The notes beneath the pieces were generated by a model. That model ran no database searches. It was given only the letters and a program-made list of their open reading frames with translations, and was not told where the DNA came from. DNA of 64,000 bases from Azorhizobium caulinodans ORS 571 (lineage in GTDB: Bacteria; Pseudomonadota; Alphaproteobacteria; Rhizobiales; Xanthobacteraceae): positions 4,531,501 through 4,595,500 of the forward strand of contig NC_009937.1 of NCBI RefSeq assembly GCF_000010525.1. Direction: 5' to 3'. The position numbers and the translations under genes are program-made. This document shows, one piece after another, positions 9,226 through 18,055 of the stretch (within the stretch, counting starts at the first letter, position 1; each line of letters begins with the position of its first letter).

Positions 9226-10113
9226 TCAGGCGGCGGCCTGCTTCGGGCGGGTCTCGGCCGTATAGGCATCCATCAGCTGATGGGTGATGCCCGACGGCGT
9301 GAACTTCCACTCGGCGATCTCGCCCACCGGCGTCACCTCGGCTGCGGTGCCGGTGATGAAGCATTCGGAGAAGCCGGCCAGTTCCTCAGGCTTGATGTGG
9401 CGCTCGACCACCTCGTAGCCGTGGCGCTTGGCAAGGTCGATCACCGTGCGGCGGGTGATGCCATCGAGGAAGCAGTCGGGCTTAGGCGTGTGGATGACGC
9501 CGTCCTTCACGAAGAAGATGTTGGCGCCGGTGCACTCCGCCACGAGGCCGCGATAATCCAGCATCATCGCATCCGCATAGCCGCGACGCTCGGCCTTATG
9601 CTTGGAGATGGTGCAGATCATGTAGAGACCGGAGGCCTTGGCCTTGCAGGGGATCGTCGCCGGATCAGGGCGGCGGAACTCCGCGAGGTCGAGGCGCAGG
9701 CCCTTCTGACGCTGCTCGGGGTCGAAATAGCTCGGCCATTCCCACACGCCGATGGCGAGGTGGATCTTGTTGTGCTGGGCCGAGACGCCCATCATCTCGC
9801 TGCCGCGCCAGGCGACCGGACGCACATAGGCGTCCACGAGATTGTTCTTCTCGAGCGTCAGGCGCTTGGCCGCATCGATCTCGGCGATCGAATAGGGAAT
9901 GGTGAAGTCCAGCATCTCGGCGGAGAGACGCAGGCGCTCGGAATGCTCCGAGGACTTGAAGATCGTGCCGCCATAGGCGCGCTCGCCTTCGAACACGCAG
10001 CTGGCATAGTGAAGGCCATGGGAGAGTACGTGCAGCTTGGCGTCCTGCCACGGCACCAGAGCGCCGTCCATCCAGATCCAGCCGTCACGTTTGTCGAAAG
10101 GCTCTCCGCTCAT
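9226..10113 (-). CDS. ilvE: Branched-chain amino acid aminotransferase (class IV)
   Basis: PLP enzyme for the last step of Leu, Ile and Val synthesis and first step of their breakdown. 295 residues from the ATG at 10113, which has AGGAG 8 bases upstream; the GTG at 10122 lies too close to that ribosome site. Fold-type IV signatures seen: LSHGLHYASCVFEGERAYGG near the N-terminus, RPVAWRG, the PLP Lys in the CKAKASGLY region, LVAECTGANIFFV and the C-terminal ECFITGTAAEVTPV. It diverges from the marR gene and ends before a strong terminator. Confidence 0.96.
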   Translation of the reverse strand: MSGEPFDKRDGWIWMDGALVPWQDAKLHVLSHGLHYASCVFEGERAYGGTIFKSSEHSERLRLSAEMLDFTIPYSIAEIDAAKRLTLEKNNLVDAYVRPVAWRGSEMMGVSAQHNKIHLAIGVWEWPSYFDPEQRQKGLRLDLAEFRRPDPATIPCKAKASGLYMICTISKHKAERRGYADAMMLDYRGLVAECTGANIFFVKDGVIHTPKPDCFLDGITRRTVIDLAKRHGYEVVERHIKPEELAGFSECFITGTAAEVTPVGEIAEWKFTPSGITHQLMDAYTAETRPKQAAA

Positions 10114-10239
10114 GATCTTCACTCCTGTTGGGCTCGTCTTCGGGGCGGCCCTTGTCTCCTGCGCACCCCCGCGCTTTGCAGGGGCCGAGGTTGTCGATAT
10201 TTTCTGGACTCAAGGATGAGCCCAGCCGTTCGCAAGCGC

Positions 10240-10280
10240 AATGATCGAAACATCTCACCGGGATCAAGAGACCGATCATT
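10240..10280. promoter_or_regulatory. Inverted repeat in the ilvE/marR intergenic region
   Basis: AATGATCG (10240-10247) and CGATCATT (10273-10280) are perfect inverted copies, 33 bp centre to centre. They lie between divergent ilvE and the MarR-type gene, in a 214-base gap with no gene. A further GATCGG occurs near 10306. Possible operator for the MarR regulator; unproven. Confidence 0.35.
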
Positions 10281-10327
10281 TCGTCGCCGGCGCCCTGTGA
10301 GTAACGATCGGACCGAAAAAAGTCAAC

Positions 10328-10879
10328 ATGGCTGACATAACGCACCTGAGCGAAACGCCCCTCCCCCGCCGCACCGAAGGGCGCGACGCCATCGAGGCCG
10401 GCGAGACGCACGTCGATTTGATCGAACTTTTCTTCTTTGCCTACAGGGACTTCGTGGGAGACCCCGACGAAATCCTGTCGTCCTTCGGCTTCGGCCGGGC
10501 CCACCATCGCGTGCTGCATTTCGTGAACCGCAATCCTGGCATGCGCGTGACGGACCTCCTCGACATCCTGCGCATCACCAAACAGAGCCTCGGCCGCGTG
10601 CTGCGCGAGCTGGTGGACGAGGGCTTCGTGGAAAGCCGCGCCGGATCAGCCGACCGGCGCCAGCGCCTGCTCTATCCCACCGCCAAGGGCGCGGCGCTTG
10701 CGCGCGAGTTCATGGGGCTCCAGAGCCAGCGCATCGCCAAGGCGCTGGAACAGTGTGGACCGGGGGCGGAAGAGGCGGCGCGCCGTTTTCTTGTCGCCAT
10801 GATCGACACCGAGGATCGGGCAGCGGTGGAGCGGCTGATCGAGCGGGCACAATTGCCCGCCGCCACGCCCTCCGCCTGA
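10328..10879 (+). CDS. MarR family transcriptional regulator
   Basis: 183 residues. Winged helix at about residues 55-125: the segment VTDLLDILRITKQSLGRVLRELVDEGFVE is the helix-turn-helix, followed by the wing ADRRQRLLYPTAKG. An N-terminal extension of about 30 residues precedes the domain. It is the first gene of a run with a response regulator (10 bases on), a kinase and an acetyltransferase. A MarR regulator before an OmpR-type regulator resembles the petP-petR pair of Rhodobacter; that is a resemblance of gene order only. Effector unknown. Confidence 0.85.
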   Translation: MADITHLSETPLPRRTEGRDAIEAGETHVDLIELFFFAYRDFVGDPDEILSSFGFGRAHHRVLHFVNRNPGMRVTDLLDILRITKQSLGRVLRELVDEGFVESRAGSADRRQRLLYPTAKGAALAREFMGLQSQRIAKALEQCGPGAEEAARRFLVAMIDTEDRAAVERLIERAQLPAATPSA

Positions 10880-10889
10880 GGATCCACGG

Positions 10890-11609
10890 ATGACCGAAAC
10901 CGCTGCCCGCCCCGCTCCGCCGCCGCTGCCGGACGACGCGCCCCATCTGCTGGTGGTGGATGACGACAACCGCATCCGCACCCTGCTCTCGCGCTTCCTG
11001 AGCGAGAACGGCTATCGCGTCACCACGGCCGCCTCCGCCGCCGAGGCGCGCGGGCGCATGGAAGGGCTGGAGTTCGACCTCATCGTGCTGGACGTGATGA
11101 TGCCGGGCGAGACGGGGATCGACTTCGCCCGCTCCCTGCGCGCCACCTCGTCCATCCCGATCCTGATGCTCACCGCCCGCTCGGAGACCATGGACCGCAT
11201 CACCGGCCTCGAGGCCGGGGTGGACGACTATGTGGCCAAGCCCTTCGAGCCGCGCGAGCTGCTGCTGCGCATCGGCTCCATCCTCAAGCGCACCGCCCCT
11301 GCGCCGCAGAAGGCCATCGAGAGCGTGCGCTTCGGTGACTTCACCTTCCATATCGGGCGCGGCGAGCTGACCCGGCTCGGCGAGCCAGTGCGCATCACCG
11401 AGCGCGAGCGCGACATGCTGCGGGCGCTGGCCGAGCAGCCGGGCGAGACGGTGCCCCGCCTTGCCCTCGCCGCCGGCGGTGCCGCCAGCGAGCGGGCCGT
11501 GGATGTGCAGGTGAACCGCCTGCGCCGCAAAGTGGAACGCGATCCCGCCAATCCCTCCTTCGTGCAGACCGTGCGCGGCCTCGGCTACAGGCTGGTGGTG
11601 ACGCCGTGA
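10890..11609 (+). CDS. OmpR/PhoB-type response regulator
   Basis: 239 residues. Receiver domain at about 18-132 with acidic pocket VVDDD, phosphoacceptor Asp near residue 68 (IVLDVMMPGETG), conserved Thr/Ala and the Lys in VAKPFEPRELL. Winged-helix DNA-binding domain at about 150-238 (ITERERDML... AVDVQVNRLRRKVERDP... VRGLGYRL). The stop overlaps the kinase GTG by 4 bases, so the two form a cognate pair. In petR-like systems such regulators act on respiratory genes, but no target is visible here. Confidence 0.93.
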   Translation: MTETAARPAPPPLPDDAPHLLVVDDDNRIRTLLSRFLSENGYRVTTAASAAEARGRMEGLEFDLIVLDVMMPGETGIDFARSLRATSSIPILMLTARSETMDRITGLEAGVDDYVAKPFEPRELLLRIGSILKRTAPAPQKAIESVRFGDFTFHIGRGELTRLGEPVRITERERDMLRALAEQPGETVPRLALAAGGAASERAVDVQVNRLRRKVERDPANPSFVQTVRGLGYRLVVTP

Positions 11610-12994
11610 CCGTGATGGATGCGAGCCGCGCCGGGCTGCGCGGTCTCTGGGACTTCATGCGCGAGGCGAACGCGCGCATCGGCGCCTGGTTCAACCGCGT
11701 CACGCCCAAGGGCCTGTTCCCGCGCTCGCTGCTGATCATCGTGGTGCCGATGGTCATCCTCCAGTCTGTGGTCGCCTTCGTCTTCATGGAGCGCCACTAC
11801 AACACCGTGACCCGCCGCCTCTCGGCCGCCGTCAGCCAGGACATCGCGGCGGTGGTGGAACTCTATGCCGCCTATCCGCAAGAAAAGGATGTCCAGACGC
11901 TGCGCCGCATCGTGTGGCAGACCATGGAGCTCTCCGTGGACGTGCTGCCCAACGATCCGCTGCCGGTGCAGGGCCCGCGCCCCTTCTTCTCCATCCTCGA
12001 CAGCGCCCTCTCCCGCGAGATCAGCCGCAAGGTGAAGGAGCCCTTCTGGATCGACACGGTCGGCCGCTCCAACCTCATCGAGGTGCGGGTGAAGATGCCC
12101 GAGTCGGTCCTGCGCATCTTCGCCCGGCGCAATGCGGCCTATGCCTCCAACTCGCACATCTTCCTGCTCTGGATGGTGGGCACCTCGCTGGTGCTGCTGG
12201 CGGTGGCCATCCTCTTCCTGCGCAATCAGATCCGCCCCATCGAGAACCTCGCCGACGCGGCCGAGGCCTTCGGCAAGGGGCGCGACGTGGAAAACTTCCG
12301 CCCGCGCGGCGCCCGCGAGGTGCGACGCGCCTCCGTCGCGTTCCTGGAGATGAAGCGGCGCATCGAGCGGCAGATCGAGCAGCGCACCGCCATGCTGGCG
12401 GGCGTCTCCCACGACATGCGCACCATCCTCACCCGCTTCAAGCTGGAGCTGGCCTTCCTGCCGGACGGGCCGGAGGTGGAAGCCCTGCGCAAGGACGTGG
12501 ACGAACTGCAGGGCATGCTGGAGGCCTATCTGGCCTTCGCGCGCGGCGACGGGGGCGAGCAGACCCAGCTCACCGATATGGCGCAACTCGTGGAAGATCT
12601 GTGCGCCAGCGCCCAGCGCTCCGGCGCCACCGCCACCTGCACCTTCATGGGGCCACCGCTGGTGCAGGTGAAGGCGGATTCGCTGAAACGCTGCATCGGC
12701 AATCTGGTGGGCAATGCCGTGCGCTATGCGAAAACACTCCAGATCACCGGCACGCGGGATGCCCGCTGGCTGATCGTCACCGTGGACGACGACGGCCCCG
12801 GCATTCCCGAGGACAAGAGGGAAGACGTGTTCCGCCCCTTCCTGCGCCTCGATGATGCGCGCAATCAAGATGCCGGCGGCTCGGGCCTCGGCCTCTCCAT
12901 CGCCCGCGATATCGCCCGCGCCCATGGCGGCGACGTCATCCTCGCTGACAGCCCACTCGGTGGCCTGCGCGCCAGCATCCGGCTGCCCGTATGA
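11606..12994 (+). CDS. EnvZ-like sensor histidine kinase
   Basis: 462 residues, inner membrane. GTG start overlapping the regulator stop. Membrane segment at about 38-60, a short periplasmic domain of about 120 residues, second membrane segment at about 186-206, HAMP, then the dimerisation helix with the phosphorylated His near residue 269 (AGVSHDMRTILTR). The ATPase domain carries the N box (GNLVGNAVRYAK), DDDGPGIP, and GSGLGLSIARDI. The size and the DMRTILTRFKLEL motif match the EnvZ group common in alphaproteobacteria. Partner: the regulator just upstream. Confidence 0.93.
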   Translation: MTVMDASRAGLRGLWDFMREANARIGAWFNRVTPKGLFPRSLLIIVVPMVILQSVVAFVFMERHYNTVTRRLSAAVSQDIAAVVELYAAYPQEKDVQTLRRIVWQTMELSVDVLPNDPLPVQGPRPFFSILDSALSREISRKVKEPFWIDTVGRSNLIEVRVKMPESVLRIFARRNAAYASNSHIFLLWMVGTSLVLLAVAILFLRNQIRPIENLADAAEAFGKGRDVENFRPRGAREVRRASVAFLEMKRRIERQIEQRTAMLAGVSHDMRTILTRFKLELAFLPDGPEVEALRKDVDELQGMLEAYLAFARGDGGEQTQLTDMAQLVEDLCASAQRSGATATCTFMGPPLVQVKADSLKRCIGNLVGNAVRYAKTLQITGTRDARWLIVTVDDDGPGIPEDKREDVFRPFLRLDDARNQDAGGSGLGLSIARDIARAHGGDVILADSPLGGLRASIRLPV

Positions 12995-13440
12995 GCACCC
13001 TCATCCGCCCGGCGCGGGCCGGGGATGTGCCCGCCGTCACGGCCCTCGTGGCGGCGGCCTATGGCATCTACATTCCGCGCATCGGCCGTCCGCCCCTGCC
13101 CATGCAGGATGACTATGCGGAGCTGGTGGGACGCGGCCTCGTGCATGTGCTGGATCAGGACGGCGATGTGCTCGGCCTCGTGGTGCTGGTGCGCGAGCCG
13201 GACTGCCTGCTCCTGGACAACATCGCCGTCGCCCCGTCGGCACAGAAGCAGGGCCACGGTCGCCGCCTGCTCACCTTCGTGGAGGAGACGGCCCGCGCCG
13301 CTGGCTTCGAGACCATCCGCCTCTTCACCAACGTGGCCATGGTGGAGAACATCGCCCTCTACGGCCGCTGCGGCTATGAGGAGACCCACCGCGTCGCCGA
13401 GCCGGACCTTCATCTCGTCCATATGGCGAAGCGGCTGTGA
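12991..13440 (+). CDS. GNAT family N-acetyltransferase
   Basis: 149 residues, single GNAT domain. The acetyl-CoA pyrophosphate loop is visible as Q-K-Q-G-H-G-R-R-L in the middle of the protein, and the C-terminal ALYGRCGYEETHR is the usual GNAT end. ATG overlaps the kinase stop (ATGA), so it belongs to the same operon. Substrate unknown; small GNATs of this type often acetylate amines, amino acids or antibiotics. Confidence 0.85.
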   Translation: MSTLIRPARAGDVPAVTALVAAAYGIYIPRIGRPPLPMQDDYAELVGRGLVHVLDQDGDVLGLVVLVREPDCLLLDNIAVAPSAQKQGHGRRLLTFVEETARAAGFETIRLFTNVAMVENIALYGRCGYEETHRVAEPDLHLVHMAKRL

Positions 13441-13556
13441 GGGGGCGGTCATCGGGTGAGGTGCCGGTAGCGGCGAAGGCGGGAGATTGTCGGCCGGACG
13501 CAGAAGTGACGGCCTTGGCCTAAGTCATAACGGCGAGTCGAAGCCGGGCGGGAAAG

Positions 13557-13701
13557 CCCTCCCCCCTTGTGGGGGAGGGTTGGGAGGGGGGTATGGCTGG
13601 CGCCCCAAGCTCGCCCTTTCAGATGAAGAGCAACCTCTGGCCGCGTTCAGAATCGAGAGGGCATTACCCCCCTCCCCGGCCCTCCCCCGCAAGGGGGAGG
13701 G
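13557..13701. repeat. Palindromic intergenic element with 36-bp G/C-rich inverted arms
   Basis: Arms at 13557-13592 and 13666-13701 are imperfect inverted copies, each itself containing a C-run/G-run hairpin (CCCTCCCCC...GGGGGAGGG). They enclose 73 bases. Such arms recur in many high-GC proteobacterial genomes; here it sits between convergent genes. No target-site duplication or coding potential is visible. The rest of 13441-13749 holds no gene. Confidence 0.75.
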
Positions 13702-13749
13702 AGCGCGCCGGCCCCGGAAACTAGGGCGCAAACCAATAGAGCGCGGGGA

Positions 13750-14106
13750 TCAGAACAGGCGGCCACCGTTGGGCACGCCGGCGGCCGGGGTCACCAGCAC
13801 CACGGCGCCCTTCTCATCGGGGAATCCCAAGGTGAGCACTTCGGAGGTGAAAGGGCCGATGCGGCGCGGCGGCAGGTTGACGACGCCCGCCACCTGACGA
13901 CCCACCAGGCCCTCCAGCGTGTAATGCTCGGTGATCTGGGCCGAGGACCGCTTGGTGCCGATCTCGGGGCCGAAGTCGATGGTGAGCTTGTAGGCGGGCT
14001 TGCGCGCCTCGGGGAAGGCCTCGGCCGCGATGATGGTGCCGGCCCGCACGTCCACTTTCAGAAAATCGTCGATCCCGATCTGCGCCGTCTGACTCGCATC
14101 CGCCAT
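13750..14106 (-). CDS. csaA: CsaA-like tRNA-binding domain protein
   Basis: 118 residues, essentially one tRNA-binding OB-fold domain like that of the C-terminus of MetRS. Seen: [20 protein letters not shown], the strand [13 protein letters not shown], and the C-terminal GVPNGGRLF, all typical of CsaA, described as a secretion-linked chaperone in Bacillus. AGGAG precedes the ATG. Family assignment is firm; physiological role is not. It lies 54 bases downstream of the TetR gene on the same strand. Confidence 0.88.
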   Translation of the reverse strand: MADASQTAQIGIDDFLKVDVRAGTIIAAEAFPEARKPAYKLTIDFGPEIGTKRSSAQITEHYTLEGLVGRQVAGVVNLPPRRIGPFTSEVLTLGFPDEKGAVVLVTPAAGVPNGGRLF

Positions 14107-14160
14107 GCCGCTCTCCTGTTCCGGCTCCCCGCACCACTCGGGCGCGACGGGAGCCGATCG

Positions 14161-14823
14161 TCAAGCGGCGGCGTCCGCTGTCCCCGGCTCTTCGGTCACC
14201 GGCGGCACATCCCGGCGGCGGCGTTCGATGCGCCAGGGACGGGCGAGATAGGCAAGGTCGTCCAGGATGCCGAGCAGCTTGGCGCCATTCGCCAGTTCCC
14301 GGTCGAGGGTCGCCATGGTGCGCGAGAGGCCCGGATCCTCCTCGTCGAGCCAGACGTCGAGCACACGGCCGAACAGGAGCGCCAGACCCCGCGCCCGGAC
14401 GGCGCCCGCAAGGCCGGAGGCCGGCAGGCGGGCGGCGGCGAGCATCCAGGTCTGCGACTTGACGCTCAGTTCCAGCAGCAGGAAAGCCAGCGGCGGATTG
14501 CGGCGGGCGGAGCGCATCAAGGCCCGCACCGCCTCCTTGTGCGGCTCAAGGGCATCGAGGCGGCGCATGAGCACCTCGAACAGCCGCTCCTGCGCCGTCT
14601 CATCGGTGAAATCGTCGTCGGAGGCGGCGAGCACCTGCCGGTCCGTGGCTTTGAAGAAGGCAGCGAGCAGGTCGCGGCGCGAGGCAAACGCGGCCCGCAG
14701 TTCGGGCAGTGGCACGCCCGAATGCTCGGCCACGTCCAGGAGGTCGATGCGCTCGAAGGGCGTCGTCTCCAGAAGCTGGAGAAAGGCCCGCAGCGCCGCG
14801 TCGCGGCTGGTTTCGAACGTCAT
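14161..14823 (-). CDS. TetR family transcriptional regulator
   Basis: 220 residues. N-terminal helix-turn-helix at about 5-55 (AALRAFLQLLETTPFERIDLLDVAEHSGVPLPELRAAF pattern, read in segments), then an all-helical ligand domain. The C-terminus is charged and low complexity. A strong AAGGAGG precedes the ATG. It lies between proC and csaA on the same strand, and could be transcribed with csaA. Ligand unknown. The helix-turn-helix deviates slightly from the Pfam norm, so confidence is not maximal. Confidence 0.78.
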   Translation of the reverse strand: MTFETSRDAALRAFLQLLETTPFERIDLLDVAEHSGVPLPELRAAFASRRDLLAAFFKATDRQVLAASDDDFTDETAQERLFEVLMRRLDALEPHKEAVRALMRSARRNPPLAFLLLELSVKSQTWMLAAARLPASGLAGAVRARGLALLFGRVLDVWLDEEDPGLSRTMATLDRELANGAKLLGILDDLAYLARPWRIERRRRDVPPVTEEPGTADAAA

Positions 14824-14847
14824 GCGTCCTCCTTCACCGGCTGAACT

Positions 14848-14872
14848 CCCCCACGCCCGTCAGACGTGGGGG
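14848..14872 (-). terminator. Hairpin after proC, possible terminator
   Basis: Stem CCCCCACG/CGTGGGGG with a 9-base loop, 60 bases beyond the proC stop. No T run follows on the minus strand, so termination would be weak or factor-dependent. Confidence 0.4.
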
Positions 14873-14931
14873 CGCGGACCTGCCGCCACAAGCCCCGCCT
14901 CCGCCATCAGCAAGAGGCGAACCGGCGCGGT

Positions 14932-15768
14932 TCAGCCCGCGAGTTCGCGCGAGCGGTGGGTCGCCTCGGCCACGGCCTGCGTCAGCAGCGGGCCGAAGCC
15001 CTTGGCCTCATCCATGAGCACGGCGAGCGCCGCTGCCGTCGTGCCGCCCGGCGAGGTGACATTCTGGCGCAGAATGGCGGGATCGATGCCGGACTGCTCC
15101 AGGAGCGCGCCGGCGCCCGAAACGGTGGCACGGGCGAGCCGGTCCGCCAGATCCGCCGGCAGGCCGGCGGCGGCGCCGGCCTTGGCCAGCGCCTCGGCCA
15201 GCAGGAAGACGTAGGCGGGGCCGGAGCCGGAGACGGCGGTGGCCGCGTCGATCAGGCTCTCGCTCTCAACCCATTCCACGGGGCCGACGGTGCCGAGCAA
15301 GGCGGAGGTGGCGGCGCGGGCCTCCGGCGAGACCGCGGCATTCGCCACGGCGACCGTGATGCCCTTGCCGATGGCGGCCGGCGTGTTGGGAATGGTGCGC
15401 ACGATGGCGGCGCCCCGCGGCAGCGCTTCCTGCATGAAGCCGATGGTGCGTCCCGCCATGATGGAGACCACCACGCTCTTCGGCCCGACGATGCCGCGGA
15501 TGCTGGCAATGACGGCCGGCGCCACCTGCGGCTTCACCGCCAGGATAAGGACGGCGGCGTGGGGGATGGCGTCATAGGCGGGATTGGCGGAAACGCCCTT
15601 GTCGGCCAGCGCCTTGGCGGCCTCGGGATTGAGGTTGGGATCGAGCACCACGAGGCGGGCGGGTTCGATGCCGAGCCCCAGCCAGCCTTCCAGCAGCGCG
15701 CCGCCCATCTTGCCCGCGCCCACGAGGACGATCGGGCCGTCCAACTGCTTCAGAACTTCGAGAGACAT
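14932..15768 (-). CDS. proC: Pyrroline-5-carboxylate reductase
   Basis: Last step of proline synthesis, NAD(P)H-dependent. 278 residues from ATG 15768; the open frame extends further upstream, but that part overlaps the YbjN gene and carries no family sequence. Rossmann motif VLVGAGKMGGALLEGW at the N-terminus, VKPQVAPAV and RTIPNTPAAIGKG in the middle, and the C-terminal signature SGSGPAYVFLLAEALAKAG with SPGGTTAAAL. AAGGTG lies ahead of the start. It is 68 bases after the YbjN-domain gene. Confidence 0.96.
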   Translation of the reverse strand: MSLEVLKQLDGPIVLVGAGKMGGALLEGWLGLGIEPARLVVLDPNLNPEAAKALADKGVSANPAYDAIPHAAVLILAVKPQVAPAVIASIRGIVGPKSVVVSIMAGRTIGFMQEALPRGAAIVRTIPNTPAAIGKGITVAVANAAVSPEARAATSALLGTVGPVEWVESESLIDAATAVSGSGPAYVFLLAEALAKAGAAAGLPADLADRLARATVSGAGALLEQSGIDPAILRQNVTSPGGTTAAALAVLMDEAKGFGPLLTQAVAEATHRSRELAG

Positions 15769-15836
15769 CGGAACACCTTGGAAGTGGAGGCGCCCGCCGG
15801 ACCGGCGGCGCGCCCCGCGAAACAGGTTCCGCTGTC

Positions 15837-16337
15837 TTAAGCTTCTCCGGCCGTCTCGAAAAGCGCGGAGTCCATCGCCTCCCGGGCGGTCTTGCCCGCC
15901 CAGACGACGAACTGGAACGCCGGGTAATAGCGATCCACCGCCTCCATGGCCGCATCCACGATCGCCTCGCACTGGCGATCGCTGGCGCTCGCCCCGCCGG
16001 CCAGCACGAGCGCGTGGCGGAACATCACCACGCCTTCCTGCTGCCAGATGTCGAAATGGCCGAGCCACATCTGCTCGTTCACGAGCGCGAGCAGCTTGAG
16101 CACCTCGTTGCGACGGCTGTCGGGCACCTTGAAGTCGAAGGCGCAGGCCACGTGCAGGGCCTCGATCTCGTCCATCCACTGGAAGGAGACGTGGCAGTCG
16201 GTCCAGCGATTGTTGAGGGAGAGCGTGATTTCGTCCTCGGCGGAACGCTCGAAGGACCAGTCACGCACGGCGGCGAGCTGCTCGACCAGATCGACGGGGT
16301 TGGCCGGCGAATCGGCTTCGATTTCGATCAGAGACAT
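15837..16337 (-). CDS. YbjN domain-containing protein
   Basis: 166 residues from the ATG at 16337, which follows a GAGG-rich stretch; an upstream in-frame start at 16394 adds 19 residues without family character. YbjN domains resemble type III secretion chaperones in fold and have been linked in E. coli to stress and motility, without a fixed biochemical role. Seen: DWSFERSAEDEITL, CHVSFQWMDEIEALHVAC and the C-terminal W-A-G-K-T-A-R-E-A-M-D-S. It commonly precedes proC in Rhizobiales, and does so here. Confidence 0.85.
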   Translation of the reverse strand: MSLIEIEADSPANPVDLVEQLAAVRDWSFERSAEDEITLSLNNRWTDCHVSFQWMDEIEALHVACAFDFKVPDSRRNEVLKLLALVNEQMWLGHFDIWQQEGVVMFRHALVLAGGASASDRQCEAIVDAAMEAVDRYYPAFQFVVWAGKTAREAMDSALFETAGEA

Positions 16338-16625
16338 GCCTCGACCTCGCGGTTGGAGGGGCGCGGAGACGGTCGAACGCGGCACGAACGGCACTCAAAG
16401 CCAGCCAGGATTTGCGCGACGCGGCGTGCCGGCGGCTCCGCCATCCGGAGAGCTTCGGCCACCCGGAACGGCGTGCCATGGCGAGGCTGCGCCCCGTCGC
16501 GCCTGGCGCGACGATCCGGCTCGAATCGCCACTGGACCCACTATATCGCGGCGCGGCATCGCGCCGCTACGACAGATTGTGTCACCCGCCTGTCGTCAAG
16601 AGCAGCGGGGCAAAAGGGTTCCGCC

Positions 16626-16940
16626 TCAGACCGGGCCGGGGCCGGCGCCGGGTGTGCCGGAGAAGCTGGTCTCGGAGGCGCCGCCGGAGAGGGCCGCGAC
16701 CTTGGCTTCCAGCTCGGCGAGACGGGCAGCGAGACGCTCGTTCTCAAGGCGGGCGGCGGCGGCGAGATCCTTCACCACCTCGAATTCCTCGCGCTTCACG
16801 AGGTCCATGTCGCGCAGGAACCGCTCCATCTGCGCGCGCACGACCGTTTCCGCCTCCCGGCGCATCCCCTGCGCGACGCCGGCGGCGTCATTCATGAGAC
16901 GGGACATTTCGTCGAACAGACGGCCCGTGGTCTGGGTCAT
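16626..16940 (-). CDS. ubiK: Ubiquinone biosynthesis accessory factor UbiK (BMFP domain)
   Basis: 104 residues from ATG 16940. N-terminal amphipathic helix (TTGRLFDEMSRLMNDAAG), then a long coiled coil rich in Glu, Arg and Leu ending at AELEAKVAAL (about residue 85), and a Gly/Pro tail. This is the BMFP (DUF526) family, membrane-fusogenic trimers shown in enterobacteria to help aerobic ubiquinone synthesis. The divergent lgt neighbour is usual in alphaproteobacteria. Confidence 0.85.
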   Translation of the reverse strand: MTQTTGRLFDEMSRLMNDAAGVAQGMRREAETVVRAQMERFLRDMDLVKREEFEVVKDLAAAARLENERLAARLAELEAKVAALSGGASETSFSGTPGAGPGPV

Positions 16941-17239
16941 GGTCGGCCTCCGCGCCGGTTTTTCAGGCATCCTGCGCCCTCCTCGGGCGCCATCGGACTG
17001 ACAATGGGCATCTTGTATGGCGCCCGCAAGACCTGCACGGCCGGCGGCGAACAAGAGCCTGTGCAATGCGACAGGAGTGGCCCGCGGCCAAGCTGCGGCT
17101 TGACGCCACGCCGCGTGCGGCGCACATCCGCGCCCGGCTGGGCGACATCCCGTCGAGCGGGTGTCTTTTCATCTCGACCTTAAAGGCAAGTTCACGGCCG
17201 CATGCTTAAAAAGGCGCGGCGGCCGCCCCCGGAGACCCC
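16941..17239. other. Divergent promoter region between ubiK and lgt
   Basis: 299 bases with no gene that I can support. Both flanking genes read outward, so promoters for each must lie here. AT-richer patches occur around 17170-17215 (ACCTTAAAGG, GCTTAAAAAGG). No convincing operator was found. Confidence 0.5.
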
Positions 17240-18055
17240 ATGATCCAGTTCGCCCTGCCCTTCCCGGCCATTGATCCGGTCCTGTTCGCGGTCGGCCCCT
17301 TCGCGGTGCGCTGGTATGCGCTCGCTTATATCGCCGGCCTGCTGATCGGCTGGCAGCTTGCGCGCTACCTCGTCTCGCGCCCGGCGCTCTGGGGCGGCAC
17401 CTCGCCCATGCAGCCGAACGATCTCGACGACGCGCTGTTCTGGGCCACGTTCGGTGTCATCCTCGGCGGACGCACGGGCTATGTGCTGTTCTACAACCTG
17501 CCCTTCTTCCTCGAGCACCCCGACGAGATCGTGAAGCTCTGGCACGGCGGCATGTCGTTCCACGGCGGCCTCGCCGGCACCCTCGTCGCGCTCGTGCTGT
17601 TCGCCCGCGCCCGGGGCATCAGGGTGTTCTCGCTGCTGGACGTGGCGGGCGTCGTGGCCCCCATCGGCCTGCTCTTCGGCCGCCTGGCCAACTTCATCAA
17701 TGGCGAGCTGTGGGGCCGCCCGGCGGATGTGCCCTGGGCGATGGTCTTCCCCACCGGCGGCGACGTGCCCCGCCATCCGAGCCAGCTCTACGAGGCGGGG
17801 CTCGAAGGGCTCGCCCTGTTCATCGCCATGCTGATCGCCGTGCGCATGGGCGCGCTCAAGCGGCCGGGGCTGGCGGCGGGTCTCTTCGGCATCGGCTACG
17901 GCATCGGCCGCATCGTCGGCGAATTCTTCCGCGAGCCGGACCCGCAGCTCGGCTTCCTGATGTTCGGCTCCACCATGGGCATGCTGCTCTCTATCCCGCT
18001 GGTGCTGGCCGGGGCCGGTCTCGTCATCTATGCGCTGAGGCGCCCGGTCCCGTGA
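17240..18055 (+). CDS. lgt: Prolipoprotein diacylglyceryl transferase
   Basis: First step of bacterial lipoprotein maturation in the inner membrane. 271 residues, seven predicted membrane segments. Signature motifs: [11 protein letters not shown] near the N-terminus, [11 protein letters not shown] (about 75-85), the essential His in [12 protein letters not shown] (about 99-110), [15 protein letters not shown] (about 148-162), [13 protein letters not shown] and the C-terminal FREPD. Its stop overlaps the following methyltransferase-like gene by 4 bases (GTGA). Confidence 0.97.
   Translation: MIQFALPFPAIDPVLFAVGPFAVRWYALAYIAGLLIGWQLARYLVSRPALWGGTSPMQPNDLDDALFWATFGVILGGRTGYVLFYNLPFFLEHPDEIVKLWHGGMSFHGGLAGTLVALVLFARARGIRVFSLLDVAGVVAPIGLLFGRLANFINGELWGRPADVPWAMVFPTGGDVPRHPSQLYEAGLEGLALFIAMLIAVRMGALKRPGLAAGLFGIGYGIGRIVGEFFREPDPQLGFLMFGSTMGMLLSIPLVLAGAGLVIYALRRPVP

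Noticed and set aside
13557-13701. CRISPR array
   Set aside because: Only one inverted pair is present, with no regular spacing and no cas gene.
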